DNA of 17,250 nt from the NCBI GenBank assembly GCA_020024185.1, contig JAHHUD010000032.1, forward strand, positions 1 through 17,250, in the 5' to 3' direction. A model generated the notes under the pieces. The model worked only from the letters and a program-made list of their open reading frames with translations. It was not told the origin of the DNA and ran no database searches. Source of the stretch: Oscillospiraceae bacterium (GTDB taxonomy: Bacteria > Bacillota > Clostridia > Oscillospirales > Ruminococcaceae). This document shows positions 1 through 6,768 of the stretch, piece by piece (position 1 is the stretch's first letter; each line of letters begins with the position of its first letter). The translations under genes and the position numbers were made by a program.

Positions 1-58
1 AATATATATCTTTTTCATTTAGATATTTTATAAATTTAAACTTACAAAGATATATATT
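1..58. repeat. 13-bp perfect inverted repeat at window edge
   Basis: AATATATATCTTT at 1-13 is the exact reverse complement of AAAGATATATATT at 46-58, with a 32-base spacer. The arms are almost pure A/T, so chance is a real possibility. No gene in the window starts next to it; it may belong to the regulatory region of a gene left of the window, or be nothing. Confidence 0.35.
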
Positions 59-91
59 CACTATTTTTGAATTATTTTATAAAATCATATA

Positions 92-133
92 AAAACACCC
101 CTTTTCCTATTTTCGTGGGAAATGGGGTGTTTT
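92..133 (-). terminator. Intrinsic terminator, probably bidirectional
   Basis: Arms AAAACACCCC (92-101) and GGGGTGTTTT (124-133) pair perfectly. The stem continues inside with TTTCC/GGAAA after one mismatch, leaving a ten-base loop. It lies 28 bases past the stop of the minus-strand gene at 162-974. T-rich flanks on both strands mean it could also stop a plus-strand gene entering from the left. Confidence 0.85.
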
Positions 134-161
134 ATTATATTTTAAAAGCCTATATTTATAA

Positions 162-974
162 TCATATTCTATTTCTATTTTCTTTTCTGGAGTTACCGTT
201 ATCGTCCAAATCTCTGTATGCACTTACAAGACGAATCATTTTTATATCTCTGAAAAGTTGAAAAATATGTACAACAATCAAAAATAAGGCTGGATACATA
301 ATAGTTTGAACATCTCGCTCATAAATCATAATACCACAAATAATAATCAAAAATATACGAAACGAAATAATAATGGCAGGATATCTCACTCTTGGACCTG
401 TACAAAGTCCGCCACCATATCCGCTGGCAAATTTACCATTTATACCAGCAGCCATTGTAGCCATTACCTCACCCTTATCGCCAAGCCCATAAAAATCCTT
501 TTTAGCAAGTGCAGTGCCGATACCCATTAAGTCGCCAATTAAAATCATGGAACATATACACCATAAAATAAGAGATTCATAAAAATTTCCGTTAGAAACT
601 CTTAAAGAAATAAAAACAGCAGACAATGTAAACATCATATCCAAAAGTCCCTGTTGTATCATACAGTTGCGATAACTTTTTCTCAATTGTGCCTTGCGAG
701 CAATTCCATCTGGATTTGGAGGTGGTGTGTTTTCTTTAACGGTTATATCACGAATAGTAGAAAATGCCTCTTTTATAATTTTATTTGTGACATTCACATC
801 GGAGCTGTTTATGATTTCTATGGCGGCGTCAATTACTCGCCTACCCTCTTCTATGATTTTAGATTCATCACGATATTTAAGCGTGTAATAATAACACTTT
901 AAACCATATATATCTTCAATAACTAATGTTGTACACCCTTTTATTTTAATAATAAATCCTCTATATTCCTCCAT
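162..974 (-). CDS. Four-helix membrane protein of unknown function
   Basis: I do not recognise this 270-residue protein. The first ~105 residues look soluble and mixed alpha/beta, with a PPPNP turn near residue 84. Four hydrophobic segments follow at about 108-125, 132-157, 198-217 and 225-242, and a polar tail rich in N, R and D ends the protein. Between the second and third helices is a conspicuous glycine-rich loop (about 163-195) containing GLGDKGEV and GYGGGLCTGP, which could be the functional or conserved part. The ATG at 974 is preceded by AGAAGG at a 9-base spacing, so the start is well supported. It is monocistronic as seen: its own terminator lies at 92-133, and the upstream gene ends with another at 1102-1141. 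I found no convincing promoter in 975-1100. Function is unknown. Confidence 0.8.
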   Translation of the reverse strand: MEEYRGFIIKIKGCTTLVIEDIYGLKCYYYTLKYRDESKIIEEGRRVIDAAIEIINSSDVNVTNKIIKEAFSTIRDITVKENTPPPNPDGIARKAQLRKSYRNCMIQQGLLDMMFTLSAVFISLRVSNGNFYESLILWCICSMILIGDLMGIGTALAKKDFYGLGDKGEVMATMAAGINGKFASGYGGGLCTGPRVRYPAIIISFRIFLIIICGIMIYERDVQTIMYPALFLIVVHIFQLFRDIKMIRLVSAYRDLDDNGNSRKENRNRI

Positions 975-1101
975 GATTATTTACCTTCTTATTTAATTTA
1001 CTTTTCATTACATTTTGGATATTTTTTATCATTTACAATAATATACTTCTTAATTTACTGTAATTAGGGTAAGAATACTAAGGTTAGAATCAGAAAATAG
1101 A

Positions 1102-1141
1102 AAATGCTGTGAATAACTATTTAAAGTTATTCACGGCATTT
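1102..1141 (-). terminator. Intrinsic terminator of the CorC-type transporter gene
   Basis: A 17-bp stem joins 1102-1118 to 1125-1141 with one G-U pair and a six-base loop. It lies 96 bases past the stop codon at 1238. The minus-strand 3' flank is T-rich (TTTTCTATTTTC). It separates this transcript from the membrane-protein gene at 162-974. Confidence 0.8.
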
Positions 1142-1237
1142 ATTTATCTAATCTAAATTTTCTTTACATAAATTTTAGTAAAATTATAATAATTGCTACT
1201 GATTATTTGAGAAAATCTTTTGTACTAATGTATATTA

Positions 1238-2473
1238 TTATTCAATAATCTTCAACAATACACGTTCAACACGATTATCAACCATTTCGATTACAGAAAC
1301 TTCAAAGTTACCATAAGTGAAAGTATCTCCAACTTCTGGCACTCTTTCCAATGTTTCCATAACCCAACCACTTATAGTTTGCACTTCAAATTCTTCATCA
1401 ATACCAAATTCTTCAAATACATCTTCAACATCAGCACTACCAAGAACTTCATATTCTGTGTCGGATTTTTTTACAACTTCTTGAACGATTTCATCGTGCT
1501 CATCCCAAATTTCACCTACAAGCTCTTCCACAATATCTTCAAGCGTAACTATACCAATTGTACCTGCATATTCGTCAAGAACAACTGCAATATGAGATTT
1601 TTTCTGTTGAAGCTCCTTAAGTAAATCATCAATTTTCTTATTTTTTGTAACAAAAATTGTAGGACGAATAATTTCATCAATTTTTTTATCTGTATTATAT
1701 ACATAGTTATAAAAGTCTTTATGATAAACTATACCAACTATGTGGTCAAGAGATTCTCTATAAACAGGAAGACGTGAGTATCCGGTTTCTGTAAAGATTT
1801 CTGCAATTTTTTCTTTGTCTTCACCCTCAGGTATACCAATCACATCAATTCTTGGAGTGAGTATATCCTGAACTTCAACTTCAGAAAACTCAATGGCACT
1901 GCGTATAAGTAAACCTTCATCTTCGTCAATACCACCTTCATTTTCAGCTTCGGAAACAATTGTTATAAGTTCTTCTTCTGTTATTGAACGGTCTTCATCA
2001 GCTTTAATTATTTTAGCTATGAGCTTTTTCCAAAGTCCAAATAAAAAGTTAAATGGAGTAAGAATAACAACAAATATATTTAACAAAGATGAAGAAAAAA
2101 TTGCAAATTTTTCTGGAGATTCTTTTGCAATACTTTTTGGAGTAACCTCACCAAAAATAAGTACAACAATAGTTGTTACAAGTGTAGAAACACTTGGACC
2201 AGCTTCTGGACCAACCCATTTTACAAACAAAACAGTTGCCATAGATGCCGATAAAATATTTACTATATTATTACCTATAAGAATTGTAGATAATAAGCTA
2301 TCATAATTTTCTGACAATTTAAGAACAAGTTTTGCTTTTTTGTTGCCTTTTTCTGCCATGTTTTTAACTCTAATTCTGTTAAATGAAGAAAAAGCTGTTT
2401 CTGTTGCTGAAAAATATCCAGACATTAAGATACAAATTAAAATAATAATTAACGATATACTATCGCCTTCCAT
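1238..2473 (-). CDS. CNNM/CBS/CorC_HlyC-domain divalent-cation transporter
   Basis: This 411-residue integral membrane protein has the full architecture of the HlyC/CorC (MpfA/YhdP/YqhB-like) family, linked to Mg2+ export or homeostasis. The DUF21/CNNM membrane domain (about 5-185) opens with a hydrophobic helix and the motif SATETAFSSFN (22-32), and contains IGNN (66-69) and GEVTPKSIA (108-116). A CBS pair follows (about 203-260 and 268-325, with GIVTLEDIVEELVGEI at 307-322). A C-terminal CorC_HlyC domain occupies about 335-411. Length is normal and nothing is missing. The ATG at 2473 has AAAGGA upstream at good spacing. The gene has its own promoter, and a terminator lies between promoter and start, which suggests control by transcription attenuation. 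Family assignment is sure; the transported ion and direction are inferred from relatives. Confidence 0.93.
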   Translation of the reverse strand: MEGDSISLIIILICILMSGYFSATETAFSSFNRIRVKNMAEKGNKKAKLVLKLSENYDSLLSTILIGNNIVNILSASMATVLFVKWVGPEAGPSVSTLVTTIVVLIFGEVTPKSIAKESPEKFAIFSSSLLNIFVVILTPFNFLFGLWKKLIAKIIKADEDRSITEEELITIVSEAENEGGIDEDEGLLIRSAIEFSEVEVQDILTPRIDVIGIPEGEDKEKIAEIFTETGYSRLPVYRESLDHIVGIVYHKDFYNYVYNTDKKIDEIIRPTIFVTKNKKIDDLLKELQQKKSHIAVVLDEYAGTIGIVTLEDIVEELVGEIWDEHDEIVQEVVKKSDTEYEVLGSADVEDVFEEFGIDEEFEVQTISGWVMETLERVPEVGDTFTYGNFEVSVIEMVDNRVERVLLKIIE

Positions 2474-2540
2474 AAATAGTTCCTTTCATAAATAAAAAAA
2501 TAATAAATGTTTATTGTTAGATTAAATTTTTACAAACAAT

Positions 2541-2582
2541 AAAAGATATAACCAATGCAAAATCACATTGATTATATCTTTT
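2541..2582 (-). terminator. Intrinsic terminator / candidate attenuator before the transporter gene
   Basis: Arms 2541-2557 and 2566-2582 form a 17-bp stem with a single mismatch or wobble position and an eight-base loop. On the minus strand it ends in TCTTTTATTG. It sits 8 bases after the stop of the 15-codon leader ORF and 67 bases before the transporter start, downstream of a promoter. It can therefore act as an attenuator for the transporter, and may also end the phosphatase transcript. Confidence 0.75.
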
Positions 2583-2590
2583 TATTTATA

Positions 2591-2638
2591 TCAATATATA
2601 AGTGTGACAATATGCCATCTGACATCGCCATCGCTCAT
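2591..2638 (-). CDS. Putative 15-residue leader peptide
   Basis: The minus strand reads ATG at 2638 to TGA at 2591, encoding MSDGDVRWHIVTLIY. AGGAG (2648-2652) lies 9 bases upstream of the ATG, and the promoter at 2679-2707 would start transcription about 20 bases before that site. The stop is 8 bases before the 5' arm of the terminator at 2541-2582. This order (promoter, short ORF, terminator, gene) is that of ribosome-mediated attenuation. There is no run of one amino acid, so simple amino-acid starvation sensing is unlikely; sensing of translation state or a ligand-dependent stall is conceivable. I do not recognise the peptide. Existence is inferred from layout and ribosome binding site only. 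Confidence 0.5.
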   Translation of the reverse strand: MSDGDVRWHIVTLIY

Positions 2639-2678
2639 GGTTAAAATCTCCTGTAAAATTATAATCTAATTGCTCTCC

Positions 2679-2707
2679 AATTTATCATGTAAACTTAATT
2701 ATGTCAA
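2679..2707 (-). promoter_or_regulatory. Promoter for the leader ORF and CorC-type transporter
   Basis: On the minus strand a consensus -35 TTGACA (2702-2707) is followed after 17 bases by -10 TAAATT (2679-2684), preceded by an extended TG motif. Transcription would begin near 2671, giving a leader of about 200 bases before the transporter ATG. Confidence 0.65.
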
Positions 2708-2795
2708 TAGCTATTACATAAAATTCATACATTCACCACAATTTATATACTTATATTTTACAAAAATAGGATTTATATTAATATATATTATCATT

Positions 2796-3455
2796 TTACT
2801 TATCCGCCTGATTTTGCAGTTTTTTCATAACTTCTGCCCAACCAATTGGCACAATATCAACTGCCTCAACAATATTATCTCTTGTCCAAAGCTGAGTATT
2901 TGTAGCCACTGTAAATCCACAGCCGGAATCTGTTGTCCATTCATGAAATGGTCTTTGAGGATAAGCATACATACCAAGTAAAATAGCCATAACACCACCA
3001 TGGCAAACACAAGCAGCCTCTTTTATGTTATTTTTCATCATATCCATAAAAATTTCATTAAGTCCGTTTGCGCAACGTTGGGCAAAATCTTCATTTTTTT
3101 CTCCACCTTCTGGTACAAATTCATTTTGATGACTAAGCCAGTGTGTAAATCTTTCATTTTGGCTCAATTCTGTAAAAGTTTTATTTTCAAATTCACCAAA
3201 ATTACATTCTCTCAAATTATCAACAGCAGTATAGTCACAATCCGGATATATAATTTCACAAGTTTCAACTGCTCTTTTCATAGGGCTTGTATATATTTTT
3301 TGAACTTCTGGATATTTGCAAGTATTTTTTAAAAAAGTAAGTCCATCTATACCTTCTTTGCAAAGAGATTCATCTGTGCCACCACCGATATATCGGCTTT
3401 CCATGTTGCCAGAAGTAAGTCCATGACGAATAAGGTGTAATTTATAAGTAAGCAT
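2796..3455 (-). CDS. Histidine phosphatase family protein (phosphoglycerate mutase-like)
   Basis: This is a cytoplasmic 219-residue protein of the histidine phosphatase superfamily, which forms a phosphohistidine intermediate. The signature LIRHG (8-12) places the nucleophile at His11 next to Arg10. SPMKRA (57-62) gives the second arginine (Arg61), RECNFGEFE (82-90) the acidic residue (Glu83), and CVCHGG (149-154) the second catalytic histidine (His152). The family covers phosphoglycerate mutase-like enzymes, alpha-ribazole phosphatase (CobC) and broad-specificity phosphatases; the sequence alone does not settle the substrate, and no cobalamin gene is nearby. A very good GGAGG lies 9-10 bases before the ATG at 3455. 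It diverges from the XRE regulator gene, sharing a 100-base control region with it, so that regulator may control it. Confidence 0.88.
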   Translation of the reverse strand: MLTYKLHLIRHGLTSGNMESRYIGGGTDESLCKEGIDGLTFLKNTCKYPEVQKIYTSPMKRAVETCEIIYPDCDYTAVDNLRECNFGEFENKTFTELSQNERFTHWLSHQNEFVPEGGEKNEDFAQRCANGLNEIFMDMMKNNIKEAACVCHGGVMAILLGMYAYPQRPFHEWTTDSGCGFTVATNTQLWTRDNIVEAVDIVPIGWAEVMKKLQNQADK

Positions 3456-3477
3456 TTTGTTTATTCCTCCGTTTTTT

Positions 3478-3507
3478 ATTATAAAAATAGTATTTTACTA
3501 TTTACAA
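3478..3507 (-). promoter_or_regulatory. Promoter of the histidine phosphatase gene
   Basis: On the minus strand -35 TTGTAA (3502-3507) is followed after 18 bases by -10 TATAAT (3478-3483). The palindrome at 3485-3503 fills the spacer, so a bound protein would block this promoter. Confidence 0.6.
3485..3503. promoter_or_regulatory. Operator-like palindrome between divergent genes
   Basis: AAATAGTA (3485-3492) and TACTATTT (3496-3503) form a perfect 8-bp inverted repeat around TTT. It occupies the spacer of the minus-strand promoter and overlaps the -35 box of the plus-strand promoter. It is a likely binding site for the XRE protein encoded alongside, giving autoregulation and joint control; this is inference from position. 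Confidence 0.5.
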
Positions 3508-3529
3508 TAAGTTTTTTTTATTATATAAT
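3501..3529 (+). promoter_or_regulatory. Promoter of the XRE regulator gene
   Basis: -35 TTTACA (3501-3506) and a consensus -10 TATAAT (3524-3529) are separated by 17 bases. The -35 box overlaps the -35 of the opposing phosphatase promoter almost completely (3501-3506 against 3502-3507). Confidence 0.7.
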
Positions 3530-3562
3530 TTACAGACAGTAAAAATCAGGAAAGTGACTATT

Positions 3563-4231
3563 ATGAACGATTTCAGCCGTATAATTACATTATTGCGTAA
3601 AGAGAGAGGTATCACCCAAAAGCAGGCTGCTTTGGATTTGGGTATAAGCCAAGCTCTCTTAAGCCATTATGAAAAAGGATTAAGAGAATGTGGTCTTGAT
3701 TTTCTAATCCGTCTTTGCGATTATTATAATGTATCCAGTGATTACATTCTTGGGCGCTCTGCAGATAGGTTTGGCGCTGTACTTTCTGTTTCAGATTTGC
3801 CTGCGGATAATTCTGCAAAAGACTCAAAATTCAACGGAAGTGTTCTCCCTACAATGAATAAACGTCTTATTTTCAGCAGTCTTAATATATTATACGATAA
3901 ACTTGCACAATGTGGCAATAAGGAATTAACAATAAAGGTTAGTGATTACATATCTTTGTGTATATATAAAATGTTTAGAATTATGTATTCCAGCAATAAA
4001 TCTAACAGTCAAAGCCTTTTTAATATTCACCCTAATATTTATGAAGGATATTCCACAGCAAGTCAAATTAAACTTTGTAGTGATATTAATGATATTTTAA
4101 ATAATAAGCAATCAAAAATATCAGAGAGTTGCCTTGAAATGACAACTGAAAGTATATCAAAAGATTACCCACAACATTCAACAGGCTTCTTTAACGTTAT
4201 AAAATCAGCAGAAGACATTATACAAAAATAA
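3563..4231 (+). CDS. XRE-family transcriptional regulator
   Basis: This 222-residue protein has an N-terminal helix-turn-helix of the Cro/C1 (HTH_3) type at about residues 4-65: LLRKERGITQKQAALDLG, then ISQALLSHYEKG as the recognition-helix region, ending with DYYNVSSDYILGRS. The remaining ~150 residues are not a domain I recognise; they look helical and polar and may form a dimerisation or sensing part. I prefer the ATG at 3563, 11 bases after AGGA (3548-3551). An in-frame GTG at 3554 lies only two bases after that site and is too close. The gene diverges from the histidine phosphatase across a palindrome that overlaps both promoters, so autoregulation plus control of the phosphatase is the simplest reading. 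The inducing signal is unknown. Confidence 0.88.
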   Translation: MNDFSRIITLLRKERGITQKQAALDLGISQALLSHYEKGLRECGLDFLIRLCDYYNVSSDYILGRSADRFGAVLSVSDLPADNSAKDSKFNGSVLPTMNKRLIFSSLNILYDKLAQCGNKELTIKVSDYISLCIYKMFRIMYSSNKSNSQSLFNIHPNIYEGYSTASQIKLCSDINDILNNKQSKISESCLEMTTESISKDYPQHSTGFFNVIKSAEDIIQK

Positions 4232-4234
4232 AGT

Positions 4235-4270
4235 AAATAAGCTTTGGATTTTCCAAAGCTTATTTTTTTA
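4235..4270 (+). terminator. Intrinsic terminator of the XRE gene
   Basis: A 14-bp perfect stem (4235-4248 with 4252-4265, core AAGCTTTGGA/TCCAAAGCTT) with a three-base loop is followed by a T tract. It begins 3 bases after the stop codon. Confidence 0.9.
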
Positions 4271-4338
4271 TAAATATAAAAATCATTAATCAATATAATA
4301 ATACTAATATTTACAACTATATTTTACACAAATATAAA

Positions 4339-4366
4339 ACCGGTTACACCAAAAGGTATAACCGGT
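4339..4366 (-). terminator. Intrinsic terminator of the first DUF3048 gene
   Basis: ACCGGTTACACC (4339-4350) pairs with GGTATAACCGGT (4355-4366). The single mismatch is a G-U pair on the minus strand, which makes the minus-strand transcript the better hairpin; it ends in GGTTTTATATTT. It lies 7 bases past the stop at 4374. Confidence 0.85.
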
Positions 4367-4373
4367 AATTTTA

Positions 4374-5552
4374 TTATTCAAATTCTGTTTCTGTTTCTGA
4401 ACCTGCTTGTGTTTGGTCGATAACTTCTTCTTTCATTTCTTCAGCACTTGAAGCATATTTAAATCTTTCATATTCATCAAGGTCTACAAACCCAATATAG
4501 CTCTTACCACAGTTGATTTCAAGTGGTTTTTCATCCCAATCTGTAAATCTAAGACGTTCCATAGGTCCACCTTTAAACCAACGGATTTTTTCAACTTTTC
4601 CGTTGGAAAAATAGTAACCAATTCCGCCATAGTTCATATCAACATATTGATAGTTAGGGTCACCTTTTGGATGTCCGCCTGGGTATGGATATTTAGAGAT
4701 ATCTGCAAATGCAATGAAAACATTTTCAAAACCGATTTGTTGTCCGTCATTTTCATCAATTGTTTTTTCTCTTGCTCTTATAGAACCGTTATACTGGCTC
4801 ATCATGTATTTTTTTGATGATTTATCATAATCAAAATATGTACGATAAGTTTCTGAGTGAACAACGGAAATTGTGTCTGCTGCTTCACCTTTAAGGTCTC
4901 TAAAACCATCATTACCATTATCATAAGGAACAAAGTTGAACAAAGGTTCTGCATATATTTTGTCCATATCATAATTGCCTTTTTCAATTGCAGCAGAAAG
5001 TTCTTCGGTATTTGTATAAGCTGTATGCTCTTTATTTTTACCTGGACGATTTCTACGGTAAATAAAGTTTCTGTTAAATCCGTCAAGGTCAAGAGCATTA
5101 TAATCATTTGTATCTATGTAAGTTTGTGTTATGCCACTGCGTCCGATATGACAATAAAGAACCTGCCAAGGCATTGCCCAACGCAAGAATTGGTCACGAC
5201 CTGAGCGAACTGGCCCAACATCTTCAAGATTTTTATAATCTTCAAAGATACCCATAAAGCGAGTGATACCACCTTCAACCTTACTTTCAAAAAGAATAGA
5301 AGCTTGTGAAAGACCTCTTTGTGGACGAGCTGCTGAAATGTTATTTATCATAATAGCAACTGCTCGTTGTCCTTCTGGATAATCTTTAGTTTTTTCTTCA
5401 CCCGTAAAAGGATTTGGAAAATACAATCTAGGTGGCGGTGTTGGTGTTGAATCCTCTGTTGGTTTAGTAGGGTAACCTCCGTTATCTTTTCCACATGCAA
5501 CAAGTGATACACAAAGCACCATTGCCATAAACAAGGCTAAAAACTTTTTCAT
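4374..5552 (-). CDS. DUF3048 (YerB-like) lipoprotein, copy 1
   Basis: This is a 392-residue secreted lipoprotein. The signal peptide MKKFLALFMAMVLCVSLVAC ends in the lipobox LVAC with the lipidated cysteine at 20, followed by a P/T-rich spacer to about residue 42. The N-terminal DUF3048 domain (about 60-200) shows the family's hallmarks: RAVAIMINN (63-71), RPQRGLSQA (76-84), EGGITRFMGIF (93-103), GPVRSGRDQF (113-122) and YCHIG (133-137). The C-terminal DUF3048 domain (about 235-355) includes GGIGYYFSNGK and the GKSYIGF segment. The family includes B. subtilis YerB and has no established function. AGG-type site GGAG lies 9 bases before the ATG. A paralogue sits 1.2 kb away, on the other side of the DUF368 gene, suggesting a shared envelope role; that link is inference. 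Confidence 0.9.
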   Translation of the reverse strand: MKKFLALFMAMVLCVSLVACGKDNGGYPTKPTEDSTPTPPPRLYFPNPFTGEEKTKDYPEGQRAVAIMINNISAARPQRGLSQASILFESKVEGGITRFMGIFEDYKNLEDVGPVRSGRDQFLRWAMPWQVLYCHIGRSGITQTYIDTNDYNALDLDGFNRNFIYRRNRPGKNKEHTAYTNTEELSAAIEKGNYDMDKIYAEPLFNFVPYDNGNDGFRDLKGEAADTISVVHSETYRTYFDYDKSSKKYMMSQYNGSIRAREKTIDENDGQQIGFENVFIAFADISKYPYPGGHPKGDPNYQYVDMNYGGIGYYFSNGKVEKIRWFKGGPMERLRFTDWDEKPLEINCGKSYIGFVDLDEYERFKYASSAEEMKEEVIDQTQAGSETETEFE

Positions 5553-5624
5553 ACTTTTGTTCTCCGAATACTATTTTTTTGAAATAAGGCCATTTAACAA
5601 AGCTTTATCACATATTATTTATAT

Positions 5625-5653
5625 ATATTACTCCTTAAAGCATAATTTGTAAA
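5625..5653 (-). promoter_or_regulatory. Promoter of the first DUF3048 gene
   Basis: On the minus strand -35 TTTACA (5648-5653) is followed after 17 bases by -10 TAATAT (5625-5630). This gives a 5' untranslated region of about 65 bases before the ATG at 5552. Confidence 0.6.
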
Positions 5654-5778
5654 GTATAAATGCCATTATTTTATGTATGTTAACAAATACAATATACTTT
5701 ATTTATGATTTGCAATAAATTAAGGATAAATTTAACTTTTTATTAAAATATATTTCATTAAATACTTTATTTTTTTAC

Positions 5779-5804
5779 TTAATATTATCTTGTGATAATA
5801 TTAA
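5779..5804. promoter_or_regulatory. 26-bp perfect palindrome, operator-like
   Basis: Arms TTAATATTATC (5779-5789) and GATAATATTAA (5794-5804) are exact reverse complements around TTGT. The palindrome covers the -35 box TTGTGA (5790-5795) of the DUF368 operon promoter and lies upstream of the expected transcription start, so it is more likely a protein-binding site on DNA than an RNA hairpin. The binding protein is unknown; the half-site order is the reverse of a Fur box (GATAAT then ATTATC). Confidence 0.55.
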
Positions 5805-5817
5805 TTTGTGATATAAT
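5790..5817 (+). promoter_or_regulatory. Promoter of the DUF368-DUF3048 operon
   Basis: -35 TTGTGA (5790-5795) and consensus -10 TATAAT (5812-5817) are 16 bases apart, with a TG dinucleotide extending the -10. The start would be about 30 bases before the ATG at 5854. Confidence 0.65.
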
Positions 5818-5853
5818 TATTATTAAAACTATTATTAAAAGGAATTTTTTTGT

Positions 5854-6738
5854 ATGGATTTTTTATTTTTATTTTTTAAAGGAATTATTGTAGGAATTGC
5901 CAATGTAATTCCTGGTGTAAGTGGTGGTACAATTGCTGTTGTATTACATATCTTTGACAGACTTATAGAAGCTATAAATCATTTTACATCGAATATCAAA
6001 AAGCATATTATGTTTTTGTTACCTTTAATTTTGGGTGCAGGATTTGGTATTTTAGCTTTTTCTGTTTTAATTAACTATACACTTACAAACTTTTCATTAC
6101 CAACTTGTGGTTTTTTTGCTGGTCTTGTTGCTGGCAGTGTTCCTCTTATTTATTCAATGGCAAAAAGCAAGCGTCCAAGTGATAAATCAAATTTAAACTA
6201 TATAATTTACACCGTTTTATCTTTTGCTTTAGTTATTTTTCTTGCAACAATCAAGACACCTGAAAGTTCAGAGGTAATTGTTGGGGATGTATCCTTTTCT
6301 CTCATGGTAAAAGCTTTAATCGGTGGTATCATCGCTTCTGCCGCAATGATTATCCCTGGTGTATCAGGTTCATTTATGTTAGTTTTAATGGGGCTTTATA
6401 ATGTTGTTATCGGATATGTTGCCCTTATAAAAGATTTCCTTTTAACTTGGGATTTCAACATTTTAATTTCAATTATAAAATTCTGTTTACCTCTTGGTAT
6501 TGGTGTAATCATTGGTGCAATTTTAATTTCAAAACTTATAGAATTTCTTATGAATAAATACCATACACAAACTTATTATATTATTCTTGGCCTTATCTTA
6601 GGTTCACTAGTTGGTATTTTCCTTGACCCTATTGCTTTTGGCTCATACGCAGGCTCTGTACCTGTTATTGCTTATATAACAACAGTAATAACATTTATTG
6701 TTGGTTTTGGTGTATCCACACTTCTTGGCAAAGAATAA
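5854..6738 (+). CDS. popT: DUF368 (PopT-type) polyprenyl-phosphate translocase
   Basis: This is a 294-residue polytopic membrane protein of the DUF368 family. The family is now known as PopT, which returns the lipid carrier undecaprenyl phosphate across the cytoplasmic membrane for reuse in peptidoglycan and other envelope polymers. Two copies of the same motif, NVIPGVSGGT (17-26) and MIIPGVSGSF (165-174), mark the internally duplicated halves typical of the family. Hydrophobic segments fill most of the length, with a polar loop near 103-115. Length is normal. AAAGGA lies about 10 bases before the ATG. It has its own promoter overlapped by a 26-bp palindrome, and is followed 30 bases later by a DUF3048 lipoprotein gene, so the two are probably co-transcribed. 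Family assignment is firm; the transport role is taken from characterised relatives. Confidence 0.9.
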   Translation: MDFLFLFFKGIIVGIANVIPGVSGGTIAVVLHIFDRLIEAINHFTSNIKKHIMFLLPLILGAGFGILAFSVLINYTLTNFSLPTCGFFAGLVAGSVPLIYSMAKSKRPSDKSNLNYIIYTVLSFALVIFLATIKTPESSEVIVGDVSFSLMVKALIGGIIASAAMIIPGVSGSFMLVLMGLYNVVIGYVALIKDFLLTWDFNILISIIKFCLPLGIGVIIGAILISKLIEFLMNKYHTQTYYIILGLILGSLVGIFLDPIAFGSYAGSVPVIAYITTVITFIVGFGVSTLLGKE

Positions 6739-6768
6739 TTAACCGTTAAAAGTATTTAATAAAAGGAT

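Larger units (their letters stand above)
2474..2795. other. 322-base leader region between phosphatase and transporter genes
   Basis: This gap holds, in minus-strand order, a promoter (2679-2707), a 15-codon ORF with a good ribosome binding site (2591-2638), an intrinsic terminator hairpin (2541-2582) and about 67 AT-rich bases up to the transporter start at 2473. There is also a small near-palindrome AATAAATGTTTATT at 2503-2516. No separate terminator for the phosphatase gene is visible before the promoter, so its transcript probably also ends at 2541-2582. Confidence 0.6.
5553..5853. other. 301-base divergent promoter region
   Basis: The gap separates the divergent DUF3048 and DUF368 genes. 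It holds a minus-strand promoter (5625-5653), a plus-strand promoter (5790-5817) and a 26-bp palindrome (5779-5804). The stretch 5654-5778 is very AT-rich and shows no ORF with a ribosome binding site, no hairpin and no other recognisable signal. Confidence 0.6.

Noticed and set aside
960..1005. Short minus-strand ORF overlapping the start of the 162-974 gene
   Set aside because: A 15-codon frame beginning before the real start has no ribosome binding site.
1893..2306. 137-codon plus-strand frame inside the CorC-type gene
   Set aside because: Antisense to the conserved CNNM domain, no ribosome site, and a serine/isoleucine-rich translation without motifs.
2503..2516. AATAAATGTTTATT near-palindrome before the transporter gene
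   Set aside because: Only six-base A/T arms in very AT-rich DNA; not distinguishable from chance.
2474..2707. M-box (Mg2+) riboswitch ahead of the transporter
   Set aside because: The leader is AT-rich and carries an ORF plus one simple hairpin; I could not see the multi-helix conserved core expected of an M-box. A covariance-model search would settle it.
5779..5804. Fur or PerR box
   Set aside because: The half-sites are in the opposite order (ATTATC then GATAAT) and the four-base centre does not match the usual layout of either box.
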